Origin: DASWIP01 sp036397635
GTDB lineage: Bacteria; Actinomycetota; AC-67
DNA length: 18,990 nt
Direction of reading: 5' to 3'
NCBI GenBank assembly: GCA_036397635.1
Contig: DASWIP010000037.1
Coordinates: forward strand, 1 to 18,990
Shown here: positions 1-7,445 of the stretch, one piece after another
Layout of the letters: each line of letters starts with the position of its first letter
How positions within the stretch are numbered: the first letter of the stretch is position 1
Translations under genes and position numbers: made by a program
The notes under the pieces: generated by a model
What the model saw: only the letters and a program-made list of their open reading frames with translations
Told to the model about the DNA's origin: nothing
Databases searched by the model: none

Positions 1-3000
1 CCCCGGTCCCCCATCCAAGTAGTCGGCACCAGCGTCACCGCGGAGCGTATCGATGCCCGCTTCGCCTTCGAGACGGTCGTTGCCGTTCCCGCCGCGCAGG
101 TCGTCGTTGCCGTCGCCGCCCCGCAGCATGTCGTTGCCGTCGCCGCCCACAAGCAGATCGTTCCCGGCTTCCCCGAGCAGCACGTCGTTGCCCGGACCGC
201 CGTCCAGGTGATCGTTGCCGTCGCCGCCGACGATCCCATCTGAGCCGCCGCCGCCCGAGATGTGATCGGCGCCGCCGAGCCCGCAGATCACCTCGGAGGC
301 GTCGGTGCCCACGATCCGATCCGCGCCGGGCGTCCCCACGATGTCGCACGACGACAGGTCCATCACGCGGATGCTCGAGTGCACGGGCTCGGACACGTTC
401 CCGGCGCCATCGCGGAACTTCGCGTAGACCGTGGCGGTCTCGCCGACCGGGGCGATCCGCCACGTGCGCGTCGGTTGATACGGCTCCCACACCGCACCGT
501 CGAACGACCCGTCGTTGGCGATCAACATGTCAGCCACGCCCGAGGCCTCGGCCCCCTCGATCTCCGGCGCCGAGCCCTCGTGCTCGAGATGCGGGCTGGG
601 GTTGTCCAGCGCGAGCAGCTCCAGATCCACGTCCAGATCGAACGTGACATCGGCGCCGCCGTCGATGAACACGCCGCCCACCGGCGGGATCGGATCGGTG
701 TTCGGACGCGCGCAGCTCGGCTCGGATGGGGCGCTTACCGCACCGCCGCCGCCGAGCGCGATCAACCGGTAGCAGTATTCGATCCCATTGGTCACGCCGG
801 TGTCGATGAACTCATCGGTCGGCGGCGCGGGATCGGCGATCGTCGAGTACGGCCCGTCGAACAGCAGCGCGCGCTGCACGCGGAAGCCCGTGTACGCCGG
901 CTCGGTCGACGAGCGGACGATCACTTGACCGACGCCTGCGTATGCGGCGATGCGCGGCGGCGCGATCCGGTCGTCCGACGGGTCCAGCGGATCACCGGTC
1001 TCGGCGCCGTCGACCTCGCCGCCGTCGTCGGAGTCGGCATCGAACGGGTCGGTCCCCGCGGTGTATTCGCCCTCGTTGGGAAGACCGTCTGCGTCGGGAT
1101 CCGCCGTCGCATCGTCGAGCAGCGGGTTCGTCCCGTTCTCCTCCTCCCACCAGTCCGGCAGACCATCCCCATCGGTGTCGGTCGCTTCGAGCATCGCGAA
1201 GGAGAACCGCAGCCGCCGGGTGAAGGAACCGAACGCAGCCGACGTGCCCGACGCCTCAACGGCGCCGACGTAGTCGCCGGGAGTCGAGGTCCCGGTGTAC
1301 ACGCCTCCGTAGAAGCCGTCGCCCGCGCCACCGTCGCCGTGCGCGCCGTCATCGGACAGCGTGATCGTCTGCGTCCCACCGCTCGGCGACGCGATCTCGA
1401 CCTGAACGTTCGCGCCGGTCAACGGGCCGGTATCAGACAAGCTCACCACGATCGGCATCGGGCGTCCCGCGAGACGTTGCGCGGGCGCGAGACCGAGGAA
1501 CGTCTCCATCGTCAGCGCGCCCTTGACGGCTGCGTCGGCAACGTACTCGGTCGCGCAGAACTCGAAGCAATCCTCCTCGACGTCCAGCGTCCAGGTGCCC
1601 CGCGCCGGCGACGGAACGCGCCAGAACGCCTTGCGCGAGTCTCGTCGGCGCGGCGGAACCACGGTTCCGTCCGGTGCGCGCAGCGTAGGCGCGAAGCCGT
1701 CGAAATCGGTGTGGATCGCCACGGTCAGCTCGCGCGCGCCGCCGTCCACCACGAAGGTCTGCTGGTCCGGGATCGGTCCCGTGCCCGCGAAGACCTGCTG
1801 CTCGCCCGCGATCTCTTCGCTGACGACGCGATAGATGCTCGCGAGCAGGTTGTCGAGGTGTTCGGGCTCGTCCTCTAGGCTGCCGCCCGCCGGCGCGGTG
1901 GCCGGCGTGAGGTCGAGCAGCGGGAACAGCCAGAAGCCCGGAGGCGGCGGCGGCGGCGGGATCGGCACCGATGCGAACTGGTACGTACCGCCGGTGTCGC
2001 TCGCGAGCCGCTGCATGTTCGCTCGGTCCGCGTCCGGACCCAATGCGATCGAGTGCACGCGTGGGTTCTTCGTCCCCGCGTCGTTGCGCGACTGGTACAT
2101 GCCGAGGAAGTCATTGATGCGCCGATCCGCGGTCTCCATCCCATCGCTCAACACCACGATCGACCAGTCGTCGTCTTGGTCGCCTCGAGCATCGAGCTGC
2201 TCGAGTGCCGCGATCAGACCCTCGCCGATCGCTGTGCCGCCGAAGGCGCTCAGCCCATCGATCGCCGTCACCATGGCGGAGCGCTGCTCGTCGGTCAGAA
2301 GGTCGAGTTCCCGATCCACGGTCGCGTCGGATTCGAAGCTGACCAGACCGGCTTCGTCGGTGGCCTCCCAGGTGTCCACGTACAGCCTCGCGCCGGCCTT
2401 CGCGGCGTTCATCTTGCCGTTGTCGGCCATGCTGCCGGAACGATCGACCACGATCTCGTTATCCGAGTCGGTCCGCGGACCGTAGGTCACCGCGTCGTTC
2501 TCGGTCGCGGTCAGCCCCATCGTCTCGACGGTGAGGTCGTAGTCTCCCGAAGCCGCCTGCCCGGGCGCCTGCACGACCAGCCAATACTGATCCTGGATGA
2601 ACGAGCTCGCGACGATCTGATCGGGCGCCACGGTCTGCGTGCCGATGCGGATCGTGAACGCCGAAGGGTCGAGGCCTTCGACCGGATCGCCGTCCGGCTC
2701 GAGCAGCGACGCCTTCACCAGGATCTTGTCCGGCGCGGTCGGGGTGCCCGCGAAAGCCTTGCGGCCTTGCACCGGATCGACGATCGACAGCACGGGTTGC
2801 GTCGCGTTCAGCGAGTAGCGGTAGTTGACGTGGCTGCCGAGCCCCGCGACGACGAGGACCGCGCTGTCGTAGCCCTCGTTCGGGATCGTCTGGATGAAGT
2901 CGCGCCCCGTACCGCGGATCTCTTGCACCAGGTCGCCGTTGTCGATCAGCAACAGGCTGTAGAAGATCGGGAACGCCGAGTCCTGCCTGACCGTCAGGTT

Positions 3001-4404
3001 CAGCGTCGGGACGGTCGCGTCGGGTCGGAAGCGGTAGTACTTGGCCGCGTACGCCGGGAGGCTGTCGAGCACCGGTCCGATCTGCGTCGTCGAAGAGATC
3101 GCCCGATCGGCGCGGAAAGGCACCGACGCGTACGGACCCATCGCCTCGCCCTCGTCGATGTAGCGGTACTTCGCAGGGACCGACAGGCCGGGCAGGTTCT
3201 TGACCACATTCGTGACCACGAAGTCACGGAAGACATCCTCGAACCGCTCGGTGTATCCCATCGCCTCGAGCGTCCGGCTGATGGTGCCGATGCCGGTGTC
3301 TTCCCAGCGAGCGGCGCCTTGCTCCCAGAAGCGCAGAAGGAAATCGAACCCGCGTTCAGGCTCTTGGTCGAGCGTGCCGAAGCGCTCCATGATGTAGGCC
3401 CAGAACAGCGCGGCGACGTAGGAGATGCGCGTCAGGTCACGTGCAGGATCGGCGAGGAAACCGTTGACCTCGCCGATGTAGCTGAAGGGACCGTTATTGA
3501 TCTGGTCGAGGTTGATGCAGTCCGCATCCGTCGTGCCGACGCAGAGCTTGTCCTGCATCGCGCGCGCCTGCGCCTCGGTCACCCAGCCGCCGGAGGGGTC
3601 GTTCGTGGCGCCGCCGTAGTCGAACTGCTGAAGATGGAACGCCTCGTGCATCGATACGGCCACGCTGGTCGCCCCGACGCCGGTTGCCGGGATGTACGGG
3701 TCGGAGTAAACGGGTGCGAGACCGATCCCTTTCGCGTTACCTTGGCCGAGGAAACCGCCTGCGCATCCGCCGCCGTCGCACCACACCAGGTTCACCGGGA
3801 CCGGCTTGCCCTGGTTGTAGACGGCGAAATCGCGGAAGTTCAGGTTCATCAGCCGCGAGCGCGTGTCCTCGATGAGGCCGCCCATCCGCGCAGCGTATTC
3901 ATTGTCACCATTCGAGTTCGTCGTCGCGGGGACGCACATGACCTGTCCGTCCCGCCGGGGACAGTCGGCCGTAGGGAATGGACGGTAATAGACGCGCACG
4001 TTGCCTTGCGGTGTGTCGTACACGAGCGGCTGACGGCAGACGTCGCTGAACGTGCCGGCGGTCGTGCCGTCCATCGCGCGCGCGCGGTACCGGTAGGCCG
4101 TGTCGGTGTCCAAGCCGGTTTCCGAGTAGGACGTTGCGTCGGCCGCCAGATCGGCCACCTTCGAGAAGGAGCCCCCATCGGTCGAGCGGTGCACCTCGTA
4201 GGCGGTCTCGTCGGTGGAGGTGTCGCGCCAGCCGACCGTGACCTTGTCGCGGCCTGCATTGTCGGTCGGCTCGCATGCGATGTTCGAAGGCTTGTCCAGC
4301 GTGGCCGCGCGCGCAGGCAGCGCCGTTGCGAGCAGCGCGAGCGCCACGGCGGCGCACGAGATGGTGATCCTCGCAGACGTCCAACGGGTATTCGAAGCAC
4401 CCAC
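1..4404 (-). CDS. Secreted multidomain HExxH metalloprotease-like protein with VWA and RTX repeats (3' end outside window)
   Basis: The minus-strand frame is open from GTG 4404 to the left edge (1468 codons, no stop), so the C-terminus is missing. The start is chosen for AGGGGGGAG about 6 bases upstream and a signal peptide (residues 1-35, ending ARA). Domains in order: Fn3-like (about 36-120); gluzincin-type protease with HEAFH (H253, E254, H257) and WVTE giving E277 as likely third zinc ligand; a beta-rich region; VWA (about 648-840) with complete MIDAS D654-x-S656-x-S658, T724, D754 and a PPPPPP insertion near its end; a beta-sandwich; thrombospondin-3-like calcium repeats (about 1075-1140, DTDGDGLPDWWE type); another Fn3-like domain; then GGxGxDxL RTX nonapeptides from about 1350. 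It resembles MXAN_6640-type putative metalloproteases. Inferred: exported, calcium-stabilised, adhesive or proteolytic surface protein. Substrate unknown. Long plus-strand frames here are antisense shadows. Confidence 0.88.
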   Translation of the reverse strand, partial: MGASNTRWTSARITISCAAVALALLATALPARAATLDKPSNIACEPTDNAGRDKVTVGWRDTSTDETAYEVHRSTDGGSFSKVADLAADATSYSETGLDTDTAYRYRARAMDGTTAGTFSDVCRQPLVYDTPQGNVRVYYRPFPTADCPRRDGQVMCVPATTNSNGDNEYAARMGGLIEDTRSRLMNLNFRDFAVYNQGKPVPVNLVWCDGGGCAGGFLGQGNAKGIGLAPVYSDPYIPATGVGATSVAVSMHEAFHLQQFDYGGATNDPSGGWVTEAQARAMQDKLCVGTTDADCINLDQINNGPFSYIGEVNGFLADPARDLTRISYVAALFWAYIMERFGTLDQEPERGFDFLLRFWEQGAARWEDTGIGTISRTLEAMGYTERFEDVFRDFVVTNVVKNLPGLSVPAKYRYIDEGEAMGPYASVPFRADRAISSTTQIGPVLDSLPAYAAKYYRFRPDATVPTLNLTVRQDSAFPIFYSLLLIDNGDLVQEIRGTGRDFIQTIPNEGYDSAVLVVAGLGSHVNYRYSLNATQPVLSIVDPVQGRKAFAGTPTAPDKILVKASLLEPDGDPVEGLDPSAFTIRIGTQTVAPDQIVASSFIQDQYWLVVQAPGQAASGDYDLTVETMGLTATENDAVTYGPRTDSDNEIVVDRSGSMADNGKMNAAKAGARLYVDTWEATDEAGLVSFESDATVDRELDLLTDEQRSAMVTAIDGLSAFGGTAIGEGLIAALEQLDARGDQDDDWSIVVLSDGMETADRRINDFLGMYQSRNDAGTKNPRVHSIALGPDADRANMQRLASDTGGTYQFASVPIPPPPPPPGFWLFPLLDLTPATAPAGGSLEDEPEHLDNLLASIYRVVSEEIAGEQQVFAGTGPIPDQQTFVVDGGARELTVAIHTDFDGFAPTLRAPDGTVVPPRRRDSRKAFWRVPSPARGTWTLDVEEDCFEFCATEYVADAAVKGALTMETFLGLAPAQRLAGRPMPIVVSLSDTGPLTGANVQVEIASPSGGTQTITLSDDGAHGDGGAGDGFYGGVYTGTSTPGDYVGAVEASGTSAAFGSFTRRLRFSFAMLEATDTDGDGLPDWWEEENGTNPLLDDATADPDADGLPNEGEYTAGTDPFDADSDDGGEVDGAETGDPLDPSDDRIAPPRIAAYAGVGQVIVRSSTEPAYTGFRVQRALLFDGPYSTIADPAPPTDEFIDTGVTNGIEYCYRLIALGGGGAVSAPSEPSCARPNTDPIPPVGGVFIDGGADVTFDLDVDLELLALDNPSPHLEHEGSAPEIEGAEASGVADMLIANDGSFDGAVWEPYQPTRTWRIAPVGETATVYAKFRDGAGNVSEPVHSSIRVMDLSSCDIVGTPGADRIVGTDASEVICGLGGADHISGGGGSDGIVGGDGNDHLDGGPGNDVLLGEAGNDLLVGGDGNDMLRGGDGNDDLRGGNGNDRLEGEAGIDTLRGDAGADYLDGGPG

Positions 4405-4475
4405 GGTCGCTCCCCCCTAATATCGCGGGGCAACACCGCGGCCGCCCCCCCCCAGCGCCAGCATCAGTCGGTGCT

Positions 4476-4504
4476 ATTCAAGCGGACGGGACGAACCGTG
4501 ACAA
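4476..4504 (-). promoter_or_regulatory. Candidate sigma70-type promoter of the large secreted protein
   Basis: On the minus strand TTGTCA (4499-4504) is followed after exactly 17 bases by TTGAAT (4476-4481), 5/6 and 4/6 matches to -35 and -10. It lies about 70 bases upstream of the GTG at 4404, leaving a leader with a C-rich stretch and the ribosome site. This is sequence pattern only. Confidence 0.4.
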
Positions 4505-4585
4505 TACCGCCGATGTCGTACGGCGCGGCGTGAGCTCGGTTCGCAGGGAGGGCACGCTCCGTGGTGACTCGTCGCTGGATGCGGC

Positions 4586-4677
4586 CTAGAAGCTGGCTCT
4601 GATCGTGAACGTACCGTTGCTCGAGCCCGAGTAGACGCGCACGCGGATGAAGTACCAGTCGTCCGGATGCTCGATAT
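4586..4677 (-). pseudogene. 3' stub of a secreted-protein gene, cut off by IS30
   Basis: Reading leftwards from the IS30 boundary, the minus strand encodes about 30 residues containing HPDDWYFIRVRVYSGSSNGT and then TFTIRASF, followed by TAG at 4586-4588. The alternating hydrophobic pattern with DWY...GTFTIR resembles the last strands of a bacterial pre-peptidase C-terminal or similar beta-sandwich domain. The 5' part is absent: beyond the insertion element the sequence is the 5932-5982 repeat, which has an in-frame TGA in the reconstructed junction. The gene was therefore probably already truncated before IS30 arrived. It lies about 180 bases upstream of, and on the same strand as, the large RTX protein. 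That gap holds the candidate promoter above and no other gene. Confidence 0.6.
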
Positions 4678-4680
4678 GGC

Positions 4681-4700
4681 GAATTCAACCGGTCGTCGCA
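4681..4700 (+). repeat. IS30 terminal inverted repeat, transposase 3' side
   Basis: This 20-bp arm pairs with 5909-5928 with two mismatches. The transposase stop codon (4685-4687, minus strand) lies inside it, so the gene runs to the very end of the element. Confidence 0.9.
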
Positions 4701-5869
4701 ACGAGCTCTCCTAGTTTCTCGGCGGGTGTCTTCCAGCCGAGGGTCTTGCGTGGCCGGGTGTTGAGCGCGTCTGCTACGTCTTTTAGCTTCTTGGGGCCAT
4801 GCACCGAGAGGTCGGTTCCTTTGGGGAAGTATTGTCGGAGCAGGCCGTTGGTGTTCTCGTTGCTACCACGCTGCCAGGGCGAGCGGGGATCGCAGAAGTA
4901 GATCTGCACTCCGGTGTCGATGCGGAAGCGGACGTGTTCTGCCATCTCCGAGCCTTGGTCCCAGGCGATGGATCGACGGAGCGTTTCGGGGAGGGTCTTG
5001 ATCATCGCGGTCATGGCCTTCCGCACATCCTCAGCGGACTTCCCCTGGCGCAGATCCAGCAGCATCACGTAGCGTGTCGAGCGTTCCACCAGAGTGCCGA
5101 TGGCGCTGCGGTGGTCTTTCCCCAAGATCAGATCGCCCTCCCAATGACCTGGCACGGCACGATCATCGGCTTCAGCTGGTCGTTGGGAGATCATCACCAT
5201 GTCAGGGATGCGGCCTCTGGTCTCTTGGCGGCCACGAGGCTTGCGCCGGACGCGTCCGGAGCGCAGACATCTGCTGAGCTCTCGCCGCAGCTCTCCCCGC
5301 CCCTGCACGTAGAGGCTCCTGTAGATGGTCTCGTGAGAGATCCTCATCGCCTCATCGTCACCGAAGTCGACACGCAGTCGCCTGGCGATCTGCTCAGGAG
5401 ACCATAGCCGCCGCAGATCAGCAGCGACCCGCCGACGCAGCCGCGGATTCGCTGAGAGTTTGGTGCGCTTGGGTCGTCGTGCCCGTTGATGCGCCCTCCG
5501 GTGGGCGGTCATGGGCTGATACCCACAGCGACCGCCGGCGGCGTTGACCTCTCGGCTCACCGTCGAGGCCGCACGGCCGATACGCCGACCAATCGCCCGG
5601 AAGGATTCACCTCGAGTCAATCCCAAGGCGATGTCGATCCGCTCATCGATCGACAGCCGAGCTTCGGAGACCGCCCACGGCTCGCCATGCCCCATCCCGC
5701 CCAACGGCTGCATCATGCTGACCACCGTCAGCCGGTGGACCGGGAACCGGCGAACGATCTCAGTGGAGCTCACACCATGCGCCGCCAAGCGGATGATCTC
5801 AGCCCGAACCTCGTCGGGAACACGCCAATAGACGCGTCGGTTCTTGAACCGATACTGGTTACCCATCAC
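4685..5869 (-). CDS. IS30-family transposase
   Basis: The protein has 394 residues, within the usual range for IS30 transposases. The N-terminal third has helix-turn-helix-like segments, including ESFRAIGRRIGRAASTVSRE, the IS30 HTH that binds the inverted repeats. The integrase core carries the DDE residues D246 (GHWEGDLILG), D304 (IAWDQGSEM) and E338 (GSNENTNGLLRQYFPKG), a 33-residue D-E spacing as expected for IS30. No frameshift or stop was seen, so it may be active. It catalyses cut-and-join transposition of the surrounding element. The start ATG 5869 is followed by a second ATG at 5866, and either could be used. Confidence 0.95.
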   Translation of the reverse strand: MMGNQYRFKNRRVYWRVPDEVRAEIIRLAAHGVSSTEIVRRFPVHRLTVVSMMQPLGGMGHGEPWAVSEARLSIDERIDIALGLTRGESFRAIGRRIGRAASTVSREVNAAGGRCGYQPMTAHRRAHQRARRPKRTKLSANPRLRRRVAADLRRLWSPEQIARRLRVDFGDDEAMRISHETIYRSLYVQGRGELRRELSRCLRSGRVRRKPRGRQETRGRIPDMVMISQRPAEADDRAVPGHWEGDLILGKDHRSAIGTLVERSTRYVMLLDLRQGKSAEDVRKAMTAMIKTLPETLRRSIAWDQGSEMAEHVRFRIDTGVQIYFCDPRSPWQRGSNENTNGLLRQYFPKGTDLSVHGPKKLKDVADALNTRPRKTLGWKTPAEKLGELVATTG

Positions 5870-5908
5870 AGCACCTCCCAGGGCTCACGCCCTACATACC
5901 GGAGATGA

Positions 5909-5928
5909 TGCGACGACCAGTTGAACTC
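5909..5928 (-). repeat. IS30 terminal inverted repeat, transposase 5' side
   Basis: The 20-bp arm pairs with 4681-4700 with 2 mismatches. It is separated from the transposase start by about 40 bases, which would hold the element's promoter. Confidence 0.9.
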
Positions 5929-5931
5929 AAG

Positions 5932-5982
5932 TATCTGACCAAGATGATCAGAGATGTAACACGCCGTCTTCCTCGCTGTCGG
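5932..5982 (+). repeat. Interrupted copy of the repeat at 6932-6991
   Basis: These 51 bases match 6941-6991 at 48 positions. The first 12 bases of the full repeat (GATGCTCGATAT) sit on the other side of IS30 at 4666-4677. It contains TCAGAGATGTAACA, one arm of the palindrome seen complete at 6914-6970. It ends 8 bases before the vapC stop codon, so it lies just downstream of vapBC. Confidence 0.8.
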
Positions 5983-5990
5983 TCCTCGGT

Positions 5991-6431
5991 TCAGTGCTGG
6001 GTTGCGTCGGCGTAGCGCTGCTCGTCGACGACCAGGCGCCAGAAGCCCCGGACGGGCTTGGTCGCGCGGAAATGCTCGAAGTCGAAGGTCAAGATCGGCG
6101 CACGGTGCCGCTCGGCGAAGGCCATGACCGATGCGTCGGCGAAGCCGAGATCGAGGTCCGCGAACCGCTCGTCGATCTCGCACGCACGGCCCAGCAGCGC
6201 GGGCGTGAGATAACCGACCTGATGCTCGCCGTCGCGCAGGGCCGCGAGGAATGCGCGGGCGGCGTTGGAGCCGACCCGCGCGCGGAGCAGATGGTCCACC
6301 TCGACGATGACGGGATCGGGGATGGTGAGGTCCCGTCCCAGTTCGGTCACCAGCGCCGCAGCGAGGTCGTGCGCTTCGTCTCGAGCGTTGGCGGCCGCGA
6401 CGATCGGTCCTGTATCGGCGATGACCTTCAC
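5991..6431 (-). CDS. vapC: VapC-type PIN-domain toxin (ribonuclease)
   Basis: The 146-residue protein has the full PIN acidic set: D6 (ADTGP), E44 (VEVDHLL), D99 (GFADASVMA) and D117 (LTFDFEHF). PIN toxins are Mg-dependent RNases, and VapC proteins usually cleave tRNA or rRNA. The GTG start at 6431 overlaps the vapB stop by four bases (GTGA), the usual coupled arrangement. All four acidic residues are present and the frame is intact, so it should be active if not held by VapB. Its specific RNA target cannot be read from sequence. Confidence 0.92.
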   Translation of the reverse strand: MKVIADTGPIVAAANARDEAHDLAAALVTELGRDLTIPDPVIVEVDHLLRARVGSNAARAFLAALRDGEHQVGYLTPALLGRACEIDERFADLDLGFADASVMAFAERHRAPILTFDFEHFRATKPVRGFWRLVVDEQRYADATQH

Positions 6432-6652
6432 CGTGCGGTGATCGGATCGCGAAGGTACCGCTCTGCCATGCGGCCGAGGTCGCGCGGTCCCTCACCCGAG
6501 GCGACGTAGCGTGGTCGTGTCCGCCGCCCGGAGGCGCGCGCGCCGGCGATGATCAACCGCGTCGCGGCGGCCGAGAACGACTCACCGGGAAGTGCGCGCG
6601 CGCGGACGAGCTCCTCGATGCTGTCCGGGATGCTCAACGTCCGCCGCGCCAT
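6428..6652 (-). CDS. vapB: VapB-type antitoxin
   Basis: This 74-residue basic protein begins ARRTLSIPDSIEELV, a ribbon-helix-helix-like N-terminus (beta strand then helix). Its C-terminal tail (RDLGRMAERYLRDP) probably wraps the toxin. It overlaps vapC by four bases. The ATG at 6652 has GGAGG six bases upstream. It presumably represses its own operon through the inverted repeat at 6664-6686 and is degraded to release VapC. The family is called from size, position and fold pattern rather than a strong motif. Confidence 0.85.
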   Translation of the reverse strand: MARRTLSIPDSIEELVRARALPGESFSAAATRLIIAGARASGRRTRPRYVASGEGPRDLGRMAERYLRDPITAR

Positions 6653-6663
6653 GGATCCTCCAC

Positions 6664-6686
6664 AGTATGAACTCTACTATCATACT
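6664..6686 (-). promoter_or_regulatory. vapBC operator/promoter
   Basis: A perfect inverted repeat AGTATGA-N9-TCATACT lies just upstream of the vapB ribosome site. On the minus strand the distal arm contains TATGAT (6679-6684), a 5/6 match to a -10 box; no strong -35 was found. Overlap of arm and -10 fits autorepression by VapB/VapBC. Confidence 0.6.
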
Positions 6687-6698
6687 CATCTCCTCGGT

Positions 6699-6717
6699 GG
6701 CCGACCATACGTCGGCC
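6699..6717. repeat. Short hairpin GGCCGAC-CATAC-GTCGGCC
   Basis: A perfect 7-bp stem with a 5-base loop lies upstream of the vapBC promoter. There is no T-tract. It could be a terminator for transcription arriving from the right, or a second protein site. Confidence 0.4.
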
Positions 6718-6784
6718 GATGAGACGCGTCACGTTCGGGAGGAGCCGGAGGATCCGGTCCTTCGCGACGAGGCGCCGGCGGCGG

Positions 6785-6870
6785 TCAAGGCCGCGCGAGG
6801 ATCGCGTGCGTGCCCATGCGGCGCCAGTCACGTGCGGCTCGCCGGCCCGCATGGCGACGGCGTGTTCCTC
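6785..6870 (-). pseudogene. 3' stub of a RelE-type toxin gene, frameshifted
   Basis: The minus strand reads RAGEPHV and then, after a one-base loss, DWRRMGTHAILARP followed by TGA at 6785-6787. The intact toxin at 7705-7995 ends RAGEPHIIWRRIGAHAIRARP and stop. Only about the last 25 codons are recognisable. Further upstream (6870-6913) the similarity is lost, and then the palindrome begins. It is therefore a decayed paralogue of the neighbouring toxin, without an antitoxin gene of its own nearby. The 5' limit is approximate. Confidence 0.72.
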
Positions 6871-6913
6871 CGTCCGATCGCGGGAACCGGCGGGGGCGGC
6901 TGTTCGTTCGGCG

Positions 6914-6970
6914 TGTTACATGTCTGAGCACGATGCTCGATATCTGACCAAAATGATCAGAGATGTAACA
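6914..6970. repeat. 57-bp palindrome with two nested hairpins (three-way junction)
   Basis: The outer arms TGTTACATGTCTGAGCA and TGATCAGAGATGTAACA pair at 15 of 17 positions. Inside lie two further stems: TGAGCA-CGA-TGCTCGA (6925-6940, one mismatch) and TCTGACCA-AAA-TGATCAGA (6943-6961, one mismatch). TCTGANCA-like words thus occur four times in alternating orientation. The TGT...ACA termini resemble insertion-sequence ends, so it may be an internally deleted element or a bipartite binding site. It encodes nothing. Confidence 0.7.
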
Positions 6971-6991
6971 CCCCGTCTTCCTCGCCGTCGG
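6932..6991 (+). repeat. Complete copy of the 60-bp dispersed repeat
   Basis: It matches the reconstructed sequence 4666-4677 plus 5935-5982 at 57 of 60 positions. It overlaps the right part of the palindrome and extends about 20 bases past the TGTAACA terminus, through a CCGTCTTCCTCGC block. Confidence 0.78.
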
Positions 6992-7047
6992 CCTTTACCG
7001 AAGTGCCGCTCTGAGGAGGACGCGATGCTGCGCTCGGCCGACGTGTT

Positions 7048-7110
7048 CCTCCCGATCCTCCCGTTTTCCGAAAGGATCATTGACCTTAGCGGCCCGAGCG
7101 CAACCCGCCC
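7048..7110 (+). repeat. Copy A of a ~63-bp inverted repeat bounding a TA cassette
   Basis: This region aligns without gaps to the reverse complement of 8406-8468 at about 80 percent of positions. Shared blocks include CCTCCCG, TTTCCGAAAG (a small hairpin) and TTGACCTTAGCG followed by GAGCG. It faces inward, toward the nucleotidyltransferase remnant. Confidence 0.75.
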
Positions 7111-7120
7111 ACTCGCGCAC

Positions 7121-7154
7121 GCGGCGGCTACGCGCACGCGGCGGCTACGCGCAC
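7121..7154 (+). repeat. 17-bp tandem duplication
   Basis: GCGGCGGCTACGCGCAC occurs twice in direct succession (7121-7137 and 7138-7154), followed by more CG-alternating sequence. It lies between repeat A and the nucleotidyltransferase remnant, where the 5' part of that gene should be. Confidence 0.85.
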
Positions 7155-7185
7155 GCGCGCGGCGGCATCAGTCCGTCGTGACGGT

Positions 7186-7439
7186 GACGATGACGTCGTA
7201 CGGGCCGAGGCGGACAACCTCGCCCGGCTGCGCCGGGCGCTCACGCGGGTCTGGGATGACCCAGAGATCGAACAGATCCTGGTGGAGGATCTGGCGAGGC
7301 GCAGACGATCACCCTGGAGGGCATCCCTATCCGCATCGCGACACCGGAGACGCTATACCGTATGAAGAGTGGCACGCTGCGGCCGATCGACCACGCTGAT
7401 GCCGCGGCGCTGAAGGAGAAGTTCGACCTGGAGGGATGA
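7186..7439 (+). pseudogene. Nucleotidyltransferase-like gene remnant with internal deletion and frame change
   Basis: Two pieces of one protein family lie in different frames. Piece 1 (about 7192-7290) reads RAEADNLARLRRALTRVWDD then PEIEQILVEDL. Piece 2 (about 7287-7439) reads EAQTITLEGIPIRIATPETL, then YRMKSGTLRPIDHADAAALK and EKFDLEG, ending TGA 7437-7439. The pattern ATPxxLYRMK...R..D..DAA.L is that of small nucleotidyltransferase-fold proteins found next to short partner genes. The N-terminal part with the catalytic GS...D-x-D motif is absent, and residues between the two pieces appear deleted. It should be inactive. The partner gene follows six bases downstream. Confidence 0.7.
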
Positions 7440-7445
7440 CCGAAG

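Larger units (their letters stand above)
4678..5931 (-). mobile_element. IS30-family insertion sequence, apparently intact
   Basis: The element is about 1.25 kb and carries one transposase gene on the minus strand. Inverted repeats are GAATTCAACCGGTCGTCGCA (4681-4700) and GAGTTCAACTGGTCGTCGCA (reverse complement of 5909-5928), 18/20 identical. I place the outer ends at 4678 and 5931 because the flanks then show a 3-bp direct repeat, TAT (4675-4677 and 5932-5934). Joining the flanks at this repeat restores a 60-bp sequence that is 57/60 identical to 6932-6991. The outermost three bases do not match each other as an inverted repeat, so the exact ends could be off by three. Confidence 0.88.

Noticed and set aside
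262..4533. Long plus-strand open frames (262-1878 and 2053-4533)
   Set aside because: They are codon-aligned antisense of the minus-strand RTX/VWA gene. Their translations are Arg/His/Val-rich without motifs, while the minus strand gives complete protease, MIDAS and RTX signatures.
7121..7154. The tandem 17-mers as a CRISPR or iteron array
   Set aside because: There are only two units with no spacers and no cas or replication genes nearby; a simple duplication explains it.
6719..7399. 226-codon plus-strand open frame over the TA debris
   Set aside because: It runs through the toxin stub, the palindrome, repeat A and the tandem repeat. It is low-complexity Arg-rich, and the real nucleotidyltransferase pieces lie in other frames.
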